From Anaerolineales bacterium (GTDB taxonomy: Bacteria; Chloroflexota; Anaerolineae; Anaerolineales; UBA6663): a stretch of 13,225 nucleotides of DNA. Positions 6,781 to 13,225 of the stretch are shown here, piece by piece. The notes beneath the pieces were generated by a model, which did no database searches, was not told the origin of the DNA, and worked only from the letters and a program-made list of their open reading frames with translations. The DNA lies in the NCBI GenBank assembly GCA_017999235.1, contig JAGOBN010000035.1, forward strand, positions 1-13,225. The letters run 5' to 3'. Made by a program: the position numbers and the translations under genes. Every line of letters begins with the position of its first letter. Position 1 is the first letter of the stretch.

Positions 6781-6821
6781 GGCCGCCGGACCGCGCATTT
6801 CTCCTCCCGCGCCTTTTTCAG

Positions 6822-6827
6822 TAGAAT
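6822..6827 (+). promoter_or_regulatory. Candidate -10 element (TAGAAT) for the 6861 gene pair
   Basis: TAGAAT matches the TATAAT consensus at five of six positions and lies 33 nt before ATG 6861, after the terminator. No good -35 box is seen about 17 nt upstream, so this is tentative. Confidence 0.3.
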
Positions 6828-6860
6828 ACCCGCACGTGACCACCTCACCCACAGGCGTCT

Positions 6861-7415
6861 ATGACCGACAAAAACCTCGCGCGCAGCCTCATCAACGTGG
6901 ATTTCCTCACCCGCGCGCACCGCATCACGTGCCAGGTGGAGGTAGGCAACACCGGGCTGGTCGGCCTGCTCAATGACGTCCATTCTTCACTTTTCCCGGT
7001 GCGGAACGTCTATATCTCGCGCCTCCAGCAGCCGGCCAAAATCGTGGCCAACTTCGACGACGCGCACCTGGTCAAAGCCAATCTGGCCGCCTGTCTGCTG
7101 GCGCGCCGCGAGGATATCGGCCCGCAATCCTACATCCGCGTCGGCGCCGGGAAGACGTTCACCAGCGGCGTGTTGATGACCACCGATAATTTTGAGATCC
7201 GCGGCCAGGTGGAATTCACCAGCCGGCTGGATGCGGACGCCATCTTGGTCGGCGGTTCCGGTAAGTTCACCGTGTTCTACGCCGCGACCGCGGTGCCGAT
7301 TCAGTACCCGGAGACGCCGTTTTCGGCCCCGGCCATGTTCGTGAACCGCTCGCTGGCCACCGGCCTGGGCCCGCTCCCCAAAGGGAAGTCTGATGGCATA
7401 CATCCTGGTCATTGA
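6861..7415 (+). CDS. Conserved-looking protein of unknown function, coupled to a receiver/CpaE-like gene
   Basis: 184 aa, no signal peptide or membrane segment, so probably cytosolic. I do not recognise the family. It has an alternating beta-like pattern: residues 12-50 (VDFLTRAHRI...VYISRLQQP) and residues 107-150 (NFEIRGQVEF...FYAATAVPIQYP) look weakly alike, each with a [T/R]-x-QVE core, hinting at a duplicated small beta domain. The last 20 residues are uninformative and encoded inside the next gene. It overlaps the downstream CDS by 23 nt (7393-7415), indicating translational coupling and a shared task. ATG 6861 is the only good start; AGGCG lies just upstream as a weak Shine-Dalgarno. 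Possible roles are a regulator or localisation partner of the receiver protein; nothing in the sequence decides. Confidence 0.8.
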   Translation: MTDKNLARSLINVDFLTRAHRITCQVEVGNTGLVGLLNDVHSSLFPVRNVYISRLQQPAKIVANFDDAHLVKANLAACLLARREDIGPQSYIRVGAGKTFTSGVLMTTDNFEIRGQVEFTSRLDADAILVGGSGKFTVFYAATAVPIQYPETPFSAPAMFVNRSLATGLGPLPKGKSDGIHPGH

Positions 7416-8580
7416 CGACGACAACGACTTCCGGACGGTCCTGAAACTGATGCTGACCCGGCTGGGCCACAGCCCGACCCTGGCCTCGCGCGGCGAGGAA
7501 GGCCTGGCGTTGGCGATCAGCAACAAGTATGACCTGATCCTGCTGGATTTGATGCTGCCGGACGTGGATGGTTTTGAGGTGGCGCGCCGGCTGCGCGGCG
7601 CCAGCCGCACCCGCAATCTGCCGATCCTCATTTTGACGGCGCGCGCCCAGATTGCCGACCGGGAAGGGGCGCTGGAGGCCGGCGCCGACGGGTATCTGAC
7701 CAAACCGGTGGACCCGCGCGAGTTGTCGGCCAAGATCACGGAGATGTTGAGCATTGCGCGCGCCGAGCCGCCGCCGTCCGCGCGGGTGGAGGTGGTGCGG
7801 CCGGCCACCGGGCCGCTGCCGGCGGCCGCGCCCGCGCCGGCGGCCCCCGTCTGGACGCCCCCGGCCGGGCCGCCCCCCGCAGGCCGCCTGCTGACGGTGC
7901 TGAGCCTGCGCGGCGGGGTCGGCCAGACCACCGTGGCGGTCACCCTCGCCGGCGCCCTGGCGCGTGCCGGCAGGCGCGTGTGCCTAGTGGATCTCGCGCC
8001 CACCACCGGCCACGTCACCCTGCAATTGCGGGTGCGCCCCAAAGCCACCTGGGCGGATTTGCCGCCGGTGATTGATACCGGGGTGATGGCCCAGGCCGTC
8101 ACCCGGCATGAGTCCGGCCTGTATGTCCTGGCCGCGCCGGCGCAGCCGGTGCGCGCCAGCCTGACGACAGACGCGGCGGCGGCGGTGTTGTACTACCTGC
8201 GCGCATTCTTCACGGACGTCATTGTGGATGCCGCGCCCACGCTGGATGACGCCACGCAGGCCGCGCTGAGTGTGGGCAAGTCTCTGGTGCTGCTGGTGGC
8301 GCCGGAGGTGGGGTCCGTGGAGACAACGCGCGGCACGCTGCGCGCTTTGCCGGCGCTGGGGGTGAGCGACGCGCAGGTGCGCGCGGTGCTCAACCACCCG
8401 GCGGCGGAGGCGGCCGTGCCGCAAGCGGCCGTCGAGAAGGCGCTCGGCCGGCCGTTGGAGGCCGTCCTCCCCTTTGATCCGGCCCAGGCGGCGGCCCTGG
8501 CGCAGGGCCTGCCGCTGATTTTGAGCCAGCCGCAGTCCCCGCTGGCGCAGGCGCTGGTCCAGCTGGCCGCGCGTCTGTAA
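7393..8580 (+). CDS. Receiver domain fused to a CpaE/ParA-like domain with a degenerate P-loop
   Basis: 395 aa. Residues 1-120 are a complete response-regulator receiver: acidic pair Asp8/Asp9, phospho-acceptor Asp52 (LLDLMLP), Thr82 and Lys104 (LTKP). Residues 121-163 are a Pro/Ala-rich linker. Residues 164-395 resemble the MinD/ParA ATPase fold as in CpaE/TadZ: strand 1, then a P-loop RGGVGQTT at 173-180, a switch-like VDLAPTTGH, and DVIVDAAPTLDD (Asp279) in the Walker B position. Canonical ParA has KGGVGKTT; here both lysines are replaced (Arg173, Gln178), so ATP hydrolysis is probably lost or altered. CpaE-type proteins place pilus or chemosensory machinery at the cell pole. No histidine kinase or pilus genes are in the window. 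It is translationally coupled to the preceding unknown gene. Confidence 0.9.
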   Translation: MAYILVIDDDNDFRTVLKLMLTRLGHSPTLASRGEEGLALAISNKYDLILLDLMLPDVDGFEVARRLRGASRTRNLPILILTARAQIADREGALEAGADGYLTKPVDPRELSAKITEMLSIARAEPPPSARVEVVRPATGPLPAAAPAPAAPVWTPPAGPPPAGRLLTVLSLRGGVGQTTVAVTLAGALARAGRRVCLVDLAPTTGHVTLQLRVRPKATWADLPPVIDTGVMAQAVTRHESGLYVLAAPAQPVRASLTTDAAAAVLYYLRAFFTDVIVDAAPTLDDATQAALSVGKSLVLLVAPEVGSVETTRGTLRALPALGVSDAQVRAVLNHPAAEAAVPQAAVEKALGRPLEAVLPFDPAQAAALAQGLPLILSQPQSPLAQALVQLAARL

Positions 8581-8618
8581 CGTCAGCGGCCTGGGCGCTG
8601 GCTGTCATGGCCCTGGGC

Positions 8619-8647
8619 TTGACATGCGGCCAGCCTGCGAGTAGCAT
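8619..8647 (+). promoter_or_regulatory. Near-consensus sigma-70-type promoter upstream of the KimA-like gene
   Basis: TTGACA (8619-8624) is a perfect -35 box, followed by a 17-nt spacer and TAGCAT (8642-8647, four of six). Transcription should start near 8654, about 89 nt before the GTG start codon. Confidence 0.65.
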
Positions 8648-8654
8648 CTTACGG

Positions 8655-8699
8655 CCCGCCTCGCTGGACGGCCCCCCTCGCTGCGTCGGCGGGTTTTTT
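8655..8699 (+). terminator. Terminator-like hairpin between the CpaE-like gene and the KimA-like gene
   Basis: CCCGCC (8655-8660) pairs with GGCGGG (8688-8693), and CGC (8662-8664) with GCG (8683-8685), followed by TTTTTTGTTTG. The loop is about 18 nt and contains the second copy of CCTCGCTG. It may end the upstream transcript, or attenuate the transcript that begins at the promoter just before it. Confidence 0.6.
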
Positions 8700-8742
8700 G
8701 TTTGTGCGGCCGAGTTTGGCCTGGCTCTGTTGGAGATAGCGC

Positions 8743-10665
8743 GTGTCAATTATTGTTGAATCCCCCGAAGCTCAGCCGCGCCCCAACTGGCGCAGCTGGC
8801 TGATCGGCAACCCGCTCGCCACCGCGGAGGCCGCGCACCAAACCATCAGCAAGAAAGTCGGTCTGGCGGTCTTCGCCTCCGACGCGCTCTCCTCCACCGC
8901 CTACGCCACCGATGAAATCCTGATCGTGCTGGGCCTGGCCGGCGCCGCCGCGCTGACCTTTTCGCTGCCGGTCGCCATCGCCATCATTATCCTGCTGGCG
9001 ATCCTGACCATTTCTTATGAGCAGACCATCCACGCCTATCCCAGCGGCGGCGGCGCCTACATCGTCTCGCGTGACAACCTGGGCGAGAACGCGGCCCAGG
9101 TGGCCGGCGCCGCCCTGCTGACCGATTACATCCTGACCGTGGCCGTCTCGATTTCGGCCGGGGTGGCGCAGATCACGTCCGCGTTCCCGGAACTGTATGA
9201 GTGGCGCGTGCCGATTGCTCTGGGATTTGTGGTGTTCATGACGGTGGTGAACTTGCGCGGCGTCAAGGAGTCCGGCACGGCCTTCGCTATCCCCACCTAC
9301 GTCTTCCTGGCGATGACGCTGTTCACGCTGGGCGTTGGCTACTACCGGTACTTCACCGGGACGCTGGGCCTGGTGACCGGTGTCGAGCCGATGCACGCCG
9401 AAGTCGCCCAAAGCCTGACCTTGTTTTTGATCCTCAAAGCCTTTTCCAGCGGCTGTACGGCTCTGACCGGCGTGGAGGCCATCAGCAACGGCATCATGGC
9501 GTTCAAGGAGCCGCGCAGCCGCAACGCCGGCTTGACCCTGGTGGCGATGAGCGTGATCCTGTCCGGGCTTTTCTTTAGCATCACCTTCCTGGCCCGGGAA
9601 GTGCAGGCGCAGCCCTCGCATGTGGAGACGGTCTTCTCGCAAATCGGCCGGAGCATTTACGGCGCCGGCAGCCCGTTCTACCTGGGGCTGCTGGGCGGCA
9701 CCACCTTGATCCTGATCATGGCCGCCAACACCGCCTATAACGGCTTCCCCCTGCTGGCCGCCATGATCGCCGCGGATGGGTTCCTGCCCAAGCAGTTCAG
9801 CTACCGCGGCAGCCGGCTGGTCTTTACCTACGGCATCGTGGGTTTGGCCGGCGTCGCGGCGCTGCTCATCGTCATCTTTCAGGCGCAAACCACGGCCCTG
9901 ATCCCCTTGTACGCCATCGGCGTCTTCATGTCGTTTACCCTGTCGCAGGCGGGCATGGCGGTCCGCTGGTGGCGCTCGCGGCTGCTTAAGCCGGGCGAGA
10001 CCCGGGCGAGCCTCAGCTCCAATCTGCACCACGAGCCGGGCTGGCGCTGGAAGCTGGTCATCAACGGCCTGGGCGGGATCGCCACGTTTGTGGTGATGTG
10101 CATCTTTGCCGTCACGAAATTCACGGCCGGCGCCTGGATCGTGGTCCTGATTATTCCGGCGCTGGTGTTTATCTTCTTCAACATCCACCGCCATTACAAG
10201 CGGGTGGCCGCCCGGCTGTCGCTGGAGTCTTTTGGCGTGCCGGCGCGCATGCGCCGGCATCGCGTGCTGCTGACGGTGGGCGGCGTCCACCGCGGCGCCC
10301 TGCACGCCCTGCACTATGCCCGGGCGCTCTCCAATGATGTGACGGCGGTGTTCGTCTCCCAGGACCCGGAGGATGAACCAAAGGTGCGCGCCAAATGGGA
10401 AACCTGGGGGGACGGCGTGCGGCTGGTGATCATCCCGTCGCCGTATCGGGCTTTGCTGGAGCCGCTGCTGGGGTACGTGCGGGAGATCGCGCGCCAGCGG
10501 CAGCCCGGCGAGACGTTGACGGTCATCGTGCCGGAGTTTGTGCCGGAGCGGCCGTGGCAAAATGTCCTGCACATGCAGACCGCGCTCTTTTTGCGGCTGG
10601 GCTTGCTCGGCTTGCGCAACATCATTATCACGGAAGTGCCGTACCATATTGAAGGCGACTATTAG
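8743..10665 (+). CDS. kimA: KimA-like potassium importer (APC superfamily)
   Basis: 640 aa; start GTG 8743 with GGAG 7 nt upstream. Residues about 35-480 carry around 12 hydrophobic helices; residues 480-640 are a soluble cytosolic domain. It is closely similar to Bacillus subtilis KimA as I remember it: SSDALSS-like helix 1 (ASDALSSTAY), YPSGGGAYIVSRDNLG, LLTDYILTVAVSISAG, LKAFSSGCTALTGVEAISNG, LIPLYAIGVFMSFTLSQ, and a C-terminal HxQ(T)A...PYH-like end. Asp47, Asp128 and Tyr129 sit at the places of Asp36, Asp117 and Tyr118, residues implicated in K+ binding in KimA. Known function: high-affinity, proton-coupled K+ uptake, inhibited in Bacillus by c-di-AMP. The next two genes encode RCK proteins 2 and 4 nt apart, making a K+ operon. 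A generic amino-acid permease label would be the cautious alternative. Confidence 0.9.
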   Translation: MSIIVESPEAQPRPNWRSWLIGNPLATAEAAHQTISKKVGLAVFASDALSSTAYATDEILIVLGLAGAAALTFSLPVAIAIIILLAILTISYEQTIHAYPSGGGAYIVSRDNLGENAAQVAGAALLTDYILTVAVSISAGVAQITSAFPELYEWRVPIALGFVVFMTVVNLRGVKESGTAFAIPTYVFLAMTLFTLGVGYYRYFTGTLGLVTGVEPMHAEVAQSLTLFLILKAFSSGCTALTGVEAISNGIMAFKEPRSRNAGLTLVAMSVILSGLFFSITFLAREVQAQPSHVETVFSQIGRSIYGAGSPFYLGLLGGTTLILIMAANTAYNGFPLLAAMIAADGFLPKQFSYRGSRLVFTYGIVGLAGVAALLIVIFQAQTTALIPLYAIGVFMSFTLSQAGMAVRWWRSRLLKPGETRASLSSNLHHEPGWRWKLVINGLGGIATFVVMCIFAVTKFTAGAWIVVLIIPALVFIFFNIHRHYKRVAARLSLESFGVPARMRRHRVLLTVGGVHRGALHALHYARALSNDVTAVFVSQDPEDEPKVRAKWETWGDGVRLVIIPSPYRALLEPLLGYVREIARQRQPGETLTVIVPEFVPERPWQNVLHMQTALFLRLGLLGLRNIIITEVPYHIEGDY

Positions 10666-10667
10666 CC

Positions 10668-11372
10668 GTGCCAGGATTGAACCCGCTTATGACCGCAAAT
10701 TCGCAGCATCACATCATCATCGTCGGCTGTGGCCGGGTGGGCGCCGAACTGGCGCTCTCGCTGTGGCACAAACAGCACCGCGTCACCATCATGGACGCTT
10801 CCCAGCGCTCCTTTGAGCGCTTGGGGGCGGACTTCCAGGGGCGCACCGTCCAGGGCGACGGCATGGACCGTGAGGCGCTGCAGCGCGCCGGCATCAGCGA
10901 GGCGCACGCCTTAGCGGCCGTGACCTCGTCCGACAGCGTCAACATCGTCGTGGCGCGGATGGCGCAGGATATCTTCCGCCTTAAGCATGTAGTGGCGCGG
11001 GTGTACAACCCCACCCGCACCCCGGTCTATGACAAGCTGGGCCTGCAGACCATCGCCTCCTCCACCTGGGCCGCGCAGCGCATTGAAGAGATCATCCTGC
11101 ATCCGGGCATGCGCAGCCTGCACACCGTGGGCAGCGGCGAGGTGCAAGTGTATGAGATCATCGTGCCGGCCGAGTGGGCGGGCCGGCGGGTGGAAGATCT
11201 GGTGCCGGCCGACGGCGCGGCGCCCGTGGCGCTGGCGCGGGCCGGCCACGGCCTGATCCCCACCGGCGCCACGCTCATGCAGAGCGACGACCTCTTGCAC
11301 GTCAGCGCGACGCGTCCGGCCGCGCAGGAGCTGCGGCGGCGCCTGCACGACGAAAACCTGAACGGAGCTTAA
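10668..11372 (+). CDS. TrkA/RCK-type K+ transport regulator, first copy
   Basis: 234 aa from GTG 10668 (2 nt after the KimA-like stop); ATG 10689 (227 aa) is an equally good start. An RCK_N Rossmann domain opens with IIIVGCGRVG (Gly20, Gly22, Gly25) and an acidic residue at the end of strand 2 (Asp43), the usual NAD(H)- or ATP-binding set. The RCK_C domain occupies about residues 150-225 (VYEIIVPAEWAGRRV...LLHVSATR). RCK proteins form cytosolic rings that gate K+ channels and transporters such as Trk and Ktr in response to nucleotides. There is no TrkH/KtrB gene in the window; its neighbours are a KimA-like importer and a second RCK gene, so it may act on KimA or on a Trk pore encoded elsewhere. 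Confidence 0.92.
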   Translation: MPGLNPLMTANSQHHIIIVGCGRVGAELALSLWHKQHRVTIMDASQRSFERLGADFQGRTVQGDGMDREALQRAGISEAHALAAVTSSDSVNIVVARMAQDIFRLKHVVARVYNPTRTPVYDKLGLQTIASSTWAAQRIEEIILHPGMRSLHTVGSGEVQVYEIIVPAEWAGRRVEDLVPADGAAPVALARAGHGLIPTGATLMQSDDLLHVSATRPAAQELRRRLHDENLNGA

Positions 11373-11376
11373 TCCC

Positions 11377-12054
11377 ATGTTGGTCATGATTGCAGGCGGG
11401 GGGCGCACCGGCTCCCATTTGGCGGGATTGTTGATGTCGCAGGGCCACGAGGTCCGGTTGGTGGAGAGCCGCCCGGAGACGCTGGCGGGCTTGCACCGGG
11501 AACTGCCGACCGAGGTGATCTTTGAGGGCGACCCCACGGATCCCAACAGCCTGGCGGGGGCCGGGATTCAGAACGCCACCGTGCTGGCGGCGGTGACGCC
11601 CGACGACGCCGATAACCTGGTGATCGCGGCCCTGGCCCGCTTCCAGTTTGGCGTGCGCCGGATTATCGGGCGCGTCAACAACCCGCGCAACGCCTGGCTG
11701 TTTACGCCGGATTTTGGCGTGGACGTGGCGTTGAATCAGGCCGATGTGATGGCCAAGATGATCGAAGAAGAGATGTCCATCGGCGACATGATGACGATGC
11801 TCAAGCTGCGGCGCGGCAAATACTCGCTGGTGGAAGAAAAGATCGCCGCGGGCGCCAAGGCGGTGGGCCTGGCGATTAAGGACTTGCCGCTCAAGGGCCA
11901 CTGTGTGATCTCGGGCATCATCCGCGATGGGGAGCTGGTGCTGCCGCGCGGCACCACCGGACTGGAAGCCGGAGACGAGATCCTGGCGCTGGTGGATGAC
12001 GAGGCGCGCGAGTGTCTGGCCGGCCTGCTTGGGCCGGTGCGCCGGCCGGCGTAA
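11377..12054 (+). CDS. TrkA/RCK-type K+ transport regulator, second copy
   Basis: 225 aa from ATG 11377, with GGAG 9 nt upstream, 4 nt after the first RCK gene. The Rossmann motif is MIAGGGRTG (Gly7, Gly9, Gly12) and the acidic residue at the end of strand 2 is Glu30 rather than Asp. The RCK_C part covers about 140-218 (KYSLVEEKIAAGAKAVG...DEILALVDD). It is clearly divergent from the first copy, not a recent duplicate. The region 129-145 (MIEEEMSIGDMMTMLKL) is a Met/Glu-rich linker helix typical of such proteins. The pair probably forms a mixed ring or two homotypic rings with different ligands. It is the last gene of the operon, with a terminator 30 nt downstream. Confidence 0.92.
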   Translation: MLVMIAGGGRTGSHLAGLLMSQGHEVRLVESRPETLAGLHRELPTEVIFEGDPTDPNSLAGAGIQNATVLAAVTPDDADNLVIAALARFQFGVRRIIGRVNNPRNAWLFTPDFGVDVALNQADVMAKMIEEEMSIGDMMTMLKLRRGKYSLVEEKIAAGAKAVGLAIKDLPLKGHCVISGIIRDGELVLPRGTTGLEAGDEILALVDDEARECLAGLLGPVRRPA

Positions 12055-12084
12055 CCGCGCCGCTGCCTCCCAGTGATGACAGAG

Positions 12085-12118
12085 CCGGGCCGCCCGTGGG
12101 GCGCCCGGTTTTTATTTT
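12085..12118 (+). terminator. Intrinsic terminator of the K+ operon
   Basis: CCGGGC/GCCCGG (12085-12090 with 12103-12108) stacked on GCCC/GGGC (12092-12095 with 12099-12102), one bulged C, loop GTG, followed by TTTTTATTTT. The T-tract contains the stop codon of the convergent amidohydrolase gene (12112-12114). Confidence 0.92.
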
Positions 12119-13146
12119 CCGGCGAAGGCCGCCAGCACGGCGACGGCGCTGGCGCCCAGCGTCTCCAGCCGGTAGCCGCCTTCCTGGACGATGACGGTCG
12201 GGAGGCCGAGCGCGGCCAGCCGCCGGCCGATGGCCTGGAAGCCGGCCGGGCTCACCGCGAAGCCCCCGCCCAGCGCCGATGGGTCGCCGGCCGCGCTGTC
12301 CAGCCCCAGCGACAGGATCAGATAGCGCGGCGCGAAGGCGCGCACGGCCGCGCCGCCCGTCTCCAGCGCGGCCAAATAGGCGGCGTCGTCCGCGCCCTTA
12401 GGGAGCGGGAGGTTGAGGTTATAACCGGCGCCCTCCGCCGCGCCGCGTTCCTCCGCCGCGCCCCAGAAGAACGGGTACTCCTCATCCGGGTGGCCGTGGA
12501 GCGAGACGTACAACACGGTCGGGTCGGCGTAGAAGATCTCTTGCGTGCCGTTGCCGTGGTGATAGTCGATATCCAGGATGGCGACGCGCGCGCCGCCGGC
12601 CTGAGTCTGCAGATACCGCGCCGCGATGGCGGCGTTGTTTAGATAACAGAAGCCGCCGGCCTGGTCCGTCAGGGCGTGGTGGCCGGGCGGCCGGCAGAGC
12701 GCATAGGCGCTGCGCGCCCCGGCCCGCACCGTTTCCGCCGCGGTCACCGCGCATTGCGCGCTCCAATAGGCGGCTTCCCAGGTGCCTTCCAAAAACGGCG
12801 CCTCGATGTCGAAGCAGTAGGTTCCGATCTGCGCCCACGGATGCGGCGAGCGCCGCCGGCCCCAGCGCGAGGCGAAGGTGTCCGCCAGAAAGCGGGCGCC
12901 GGCGTGCCGGAATGGCTGGCTGGCGGCAAAAATGGTGCGCAGGAACTCGAGATACTCCGGCGGGTGGACGGCCAGCAAAGGCGCCAGGCCAAAATCGCCG
13001 GGTTCAGCCACCGCGCCCAGGCCGGCGGCCTGAACTGCCGCCAATAACGCCTCGGCCCGGGCCGGTATTTCTCCGTAAGCCTCACCATGGATGGTTAGAC
13101 CGGCGGTGGCGTGTTTATGGTGAACCGGGGAATAGATGATGTGCAT
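12112..13146 (-). CDS. Acetylpolyamine amidohydrolase / histone deacetylase-family enzyme
   Basis: 344 aa, full family length (the Mycoplana acetylpolyamine amidohydrolase is about 340). Zn ligands Asp194 and His196 (LDIDYHHGNGTQ) and Asp283 (LGLD); active-site His156-His157 (RPPGHH); transition-state Tyr325 (EGGY). Conserved segments GGFCYLNNAAIAA, VSLHGHPDEEYPFFWG and GTWEAA fit the acetylpolyamine amidohydrolase branch of class II deacetylases. Reaction: Zn-dependent removal of acetyl groups from acetylpolyamines or acetyl-lysine; the substrate cannot be fixed from sequence. It is cytosolic, with no signal peptide. The ATG at 13146 gives the typical MxIIYSPxHxxH start, with AGGA about 10 nt upstream. 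It is single-gene, convergent with the K+ operon, and its stop lies inside that operon's terminator T-tract. Confidence 0.94.
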   Translation of the reverse strand: MHIIYSPVHHKHATAGLTIHGEAYGEIPARAEALLAAVQAAGLGAVAEPGDFGLAPLLAVHPPEYLEFLRTIFAASQPFRHAGARFLADTFASRWGRRRSPHPWAQIGTYCFDIEAPFLEGTWEAAYWSAQCAVTAAETVRAGARSAYALCRPPGHHALTDQAGGFCYLNNAAIAARYLQTQAGGARVAILDIDYHHGNGTQEIFYADPTVLYVSLHGHPDEEYPFFWGAAEERGAAEGAGYNLNLPLPKGADDAAYLAALETGGAAVRAFAPRYLILSLGLDSAAGDPSALGGGFAVSPAGFQAIGRRLAALGLPTVIVQEGGYRLETLGASAVAVLAAFAGK

Positions 13147-13225
13147 AGTATTCTAGTCCTGCCCCATGCTCCCTAACCGCAAATAGTCCTAGAGCGGGAT
13201 GTTCGTGACGGTCGAAACCACCTAA
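13147..13225 (-). promoter_or_regulatory. Upstream region of the amidohydrolase gene
   Basis: 79 nt without a gene up to the window edge, more AT-rich than the coding DNA. TAGTCCT occurs twice as a direct repeat (13154-13160 and 13184-13190), 30 nt apart, about three helical turns. On the minus strand a TAGAAT lies about 5 nt before the ATG, too close to be a -10 unless the transcript is leaderless. No clear promoter can be named. Confidence 0.25.

Noticed and set aside
6987..8102. 371-aa minus-strand open frame opposite the receiver fusion
   Set aside because: Low-complexity antisense translation; the plus strand encodes a recognisable receiver and ParA-like fold.
8655..8742. ydaO-type c-di-AMP riboswitch before the KimA-like gene
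   Set aside because: The leader is only about 89 nt and lacks recognisable ydaO elements.
8746..10647. 633-aa minus-strand open frame opposite the KimA-like gene
   Set aside because: Arg/His/Gln/Gly-rich antisense product without domains; a GC-rich shadow of a clearly recognised membrane transporter.

Overview
The window is a GC-rich, gene-dense bacterial segment with short intergenic gaps. Gene content suggests a member of the Chloroflexota, probably Anaerolineae-like: a secreted LysM/fasciclin protein, a receiver domain fused to a CpaE/ParA-like domain, a KimA-type potassium permease followed by two RCK genes, a large multiheme cytochrome c, and a CUAEP-tail radical SAM protein. No rRNA, tRNA, CRISPR array or transposase is visible, so the taxonomic call is an inference from gene content and composition only.

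Layout, left to right. (1) 1-2036, minus strand: a two-gene redox unit, a diheme-b-type membrane protein translationally coupled (ATGA overlap) to a multiheme cytochrome c with at least 15 CxxCH motifs that runs off the left edge. (2) 2126-3949, minus strand: a small YggX-like iron/oxidative-protection protein followed 15 nt later by a B12-type radical SAM protein. Its apparent TGA stop sits inside Cys-TGA-Ala-Glu-Pro and is followed by a hairpin with an AGGTT loop at the distance expected of a bacterial SECIS, so I annotate it as a selenoprotein of 489 residues ending at a downstream TAA. (3) 3948-4841, plus strand: a formyltransferase-fold enzyme whose start codon overlaps that of yggX on the opposite strand. 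(4) 4842-5089: an AT-rich promoter island and a structured leader. (5) 5090-6724: a secreted LysM-FAS1-LysM-FAS1-FAS1 protein, closed by an intrinsic terminator. (6) 6861-8580: a 184-aa protein of unknown function overlapping a receiver/CpaE-like fusion whose P-loop has lost its lysines. (7) 8581-8742: a near-consensus promoter that starts transcription directly into a terminator-like hairpin. (8) 8743-12054: a tight potassium operon, KimA-like importer plus two different TrkA/RCK proteins, ending at a strong terminator. (9) 12112-13146, minus strand and convergent: an acetylpolyamine amidohydrolase / class II histone-deacetylase-family enzyme.

How the genes may work together: the left block is redox and metal related (quinol-to-multiheme electron transfer, a selenocysteine radical SAM enzyme, an Fe-S protection protein). 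The middle is a cell-surface adhesin-like protein and an intracellular regulator or localisation module. The right is K+ homeostasis. The most interesting single element is the selenocysteine recoding site at 2126-2170, which a standard ORF call would truncate. No selenocysteine machinery (selA, selB, selC, selD) is in this window, so recoding rests on the family tail motif plus the hairpin.
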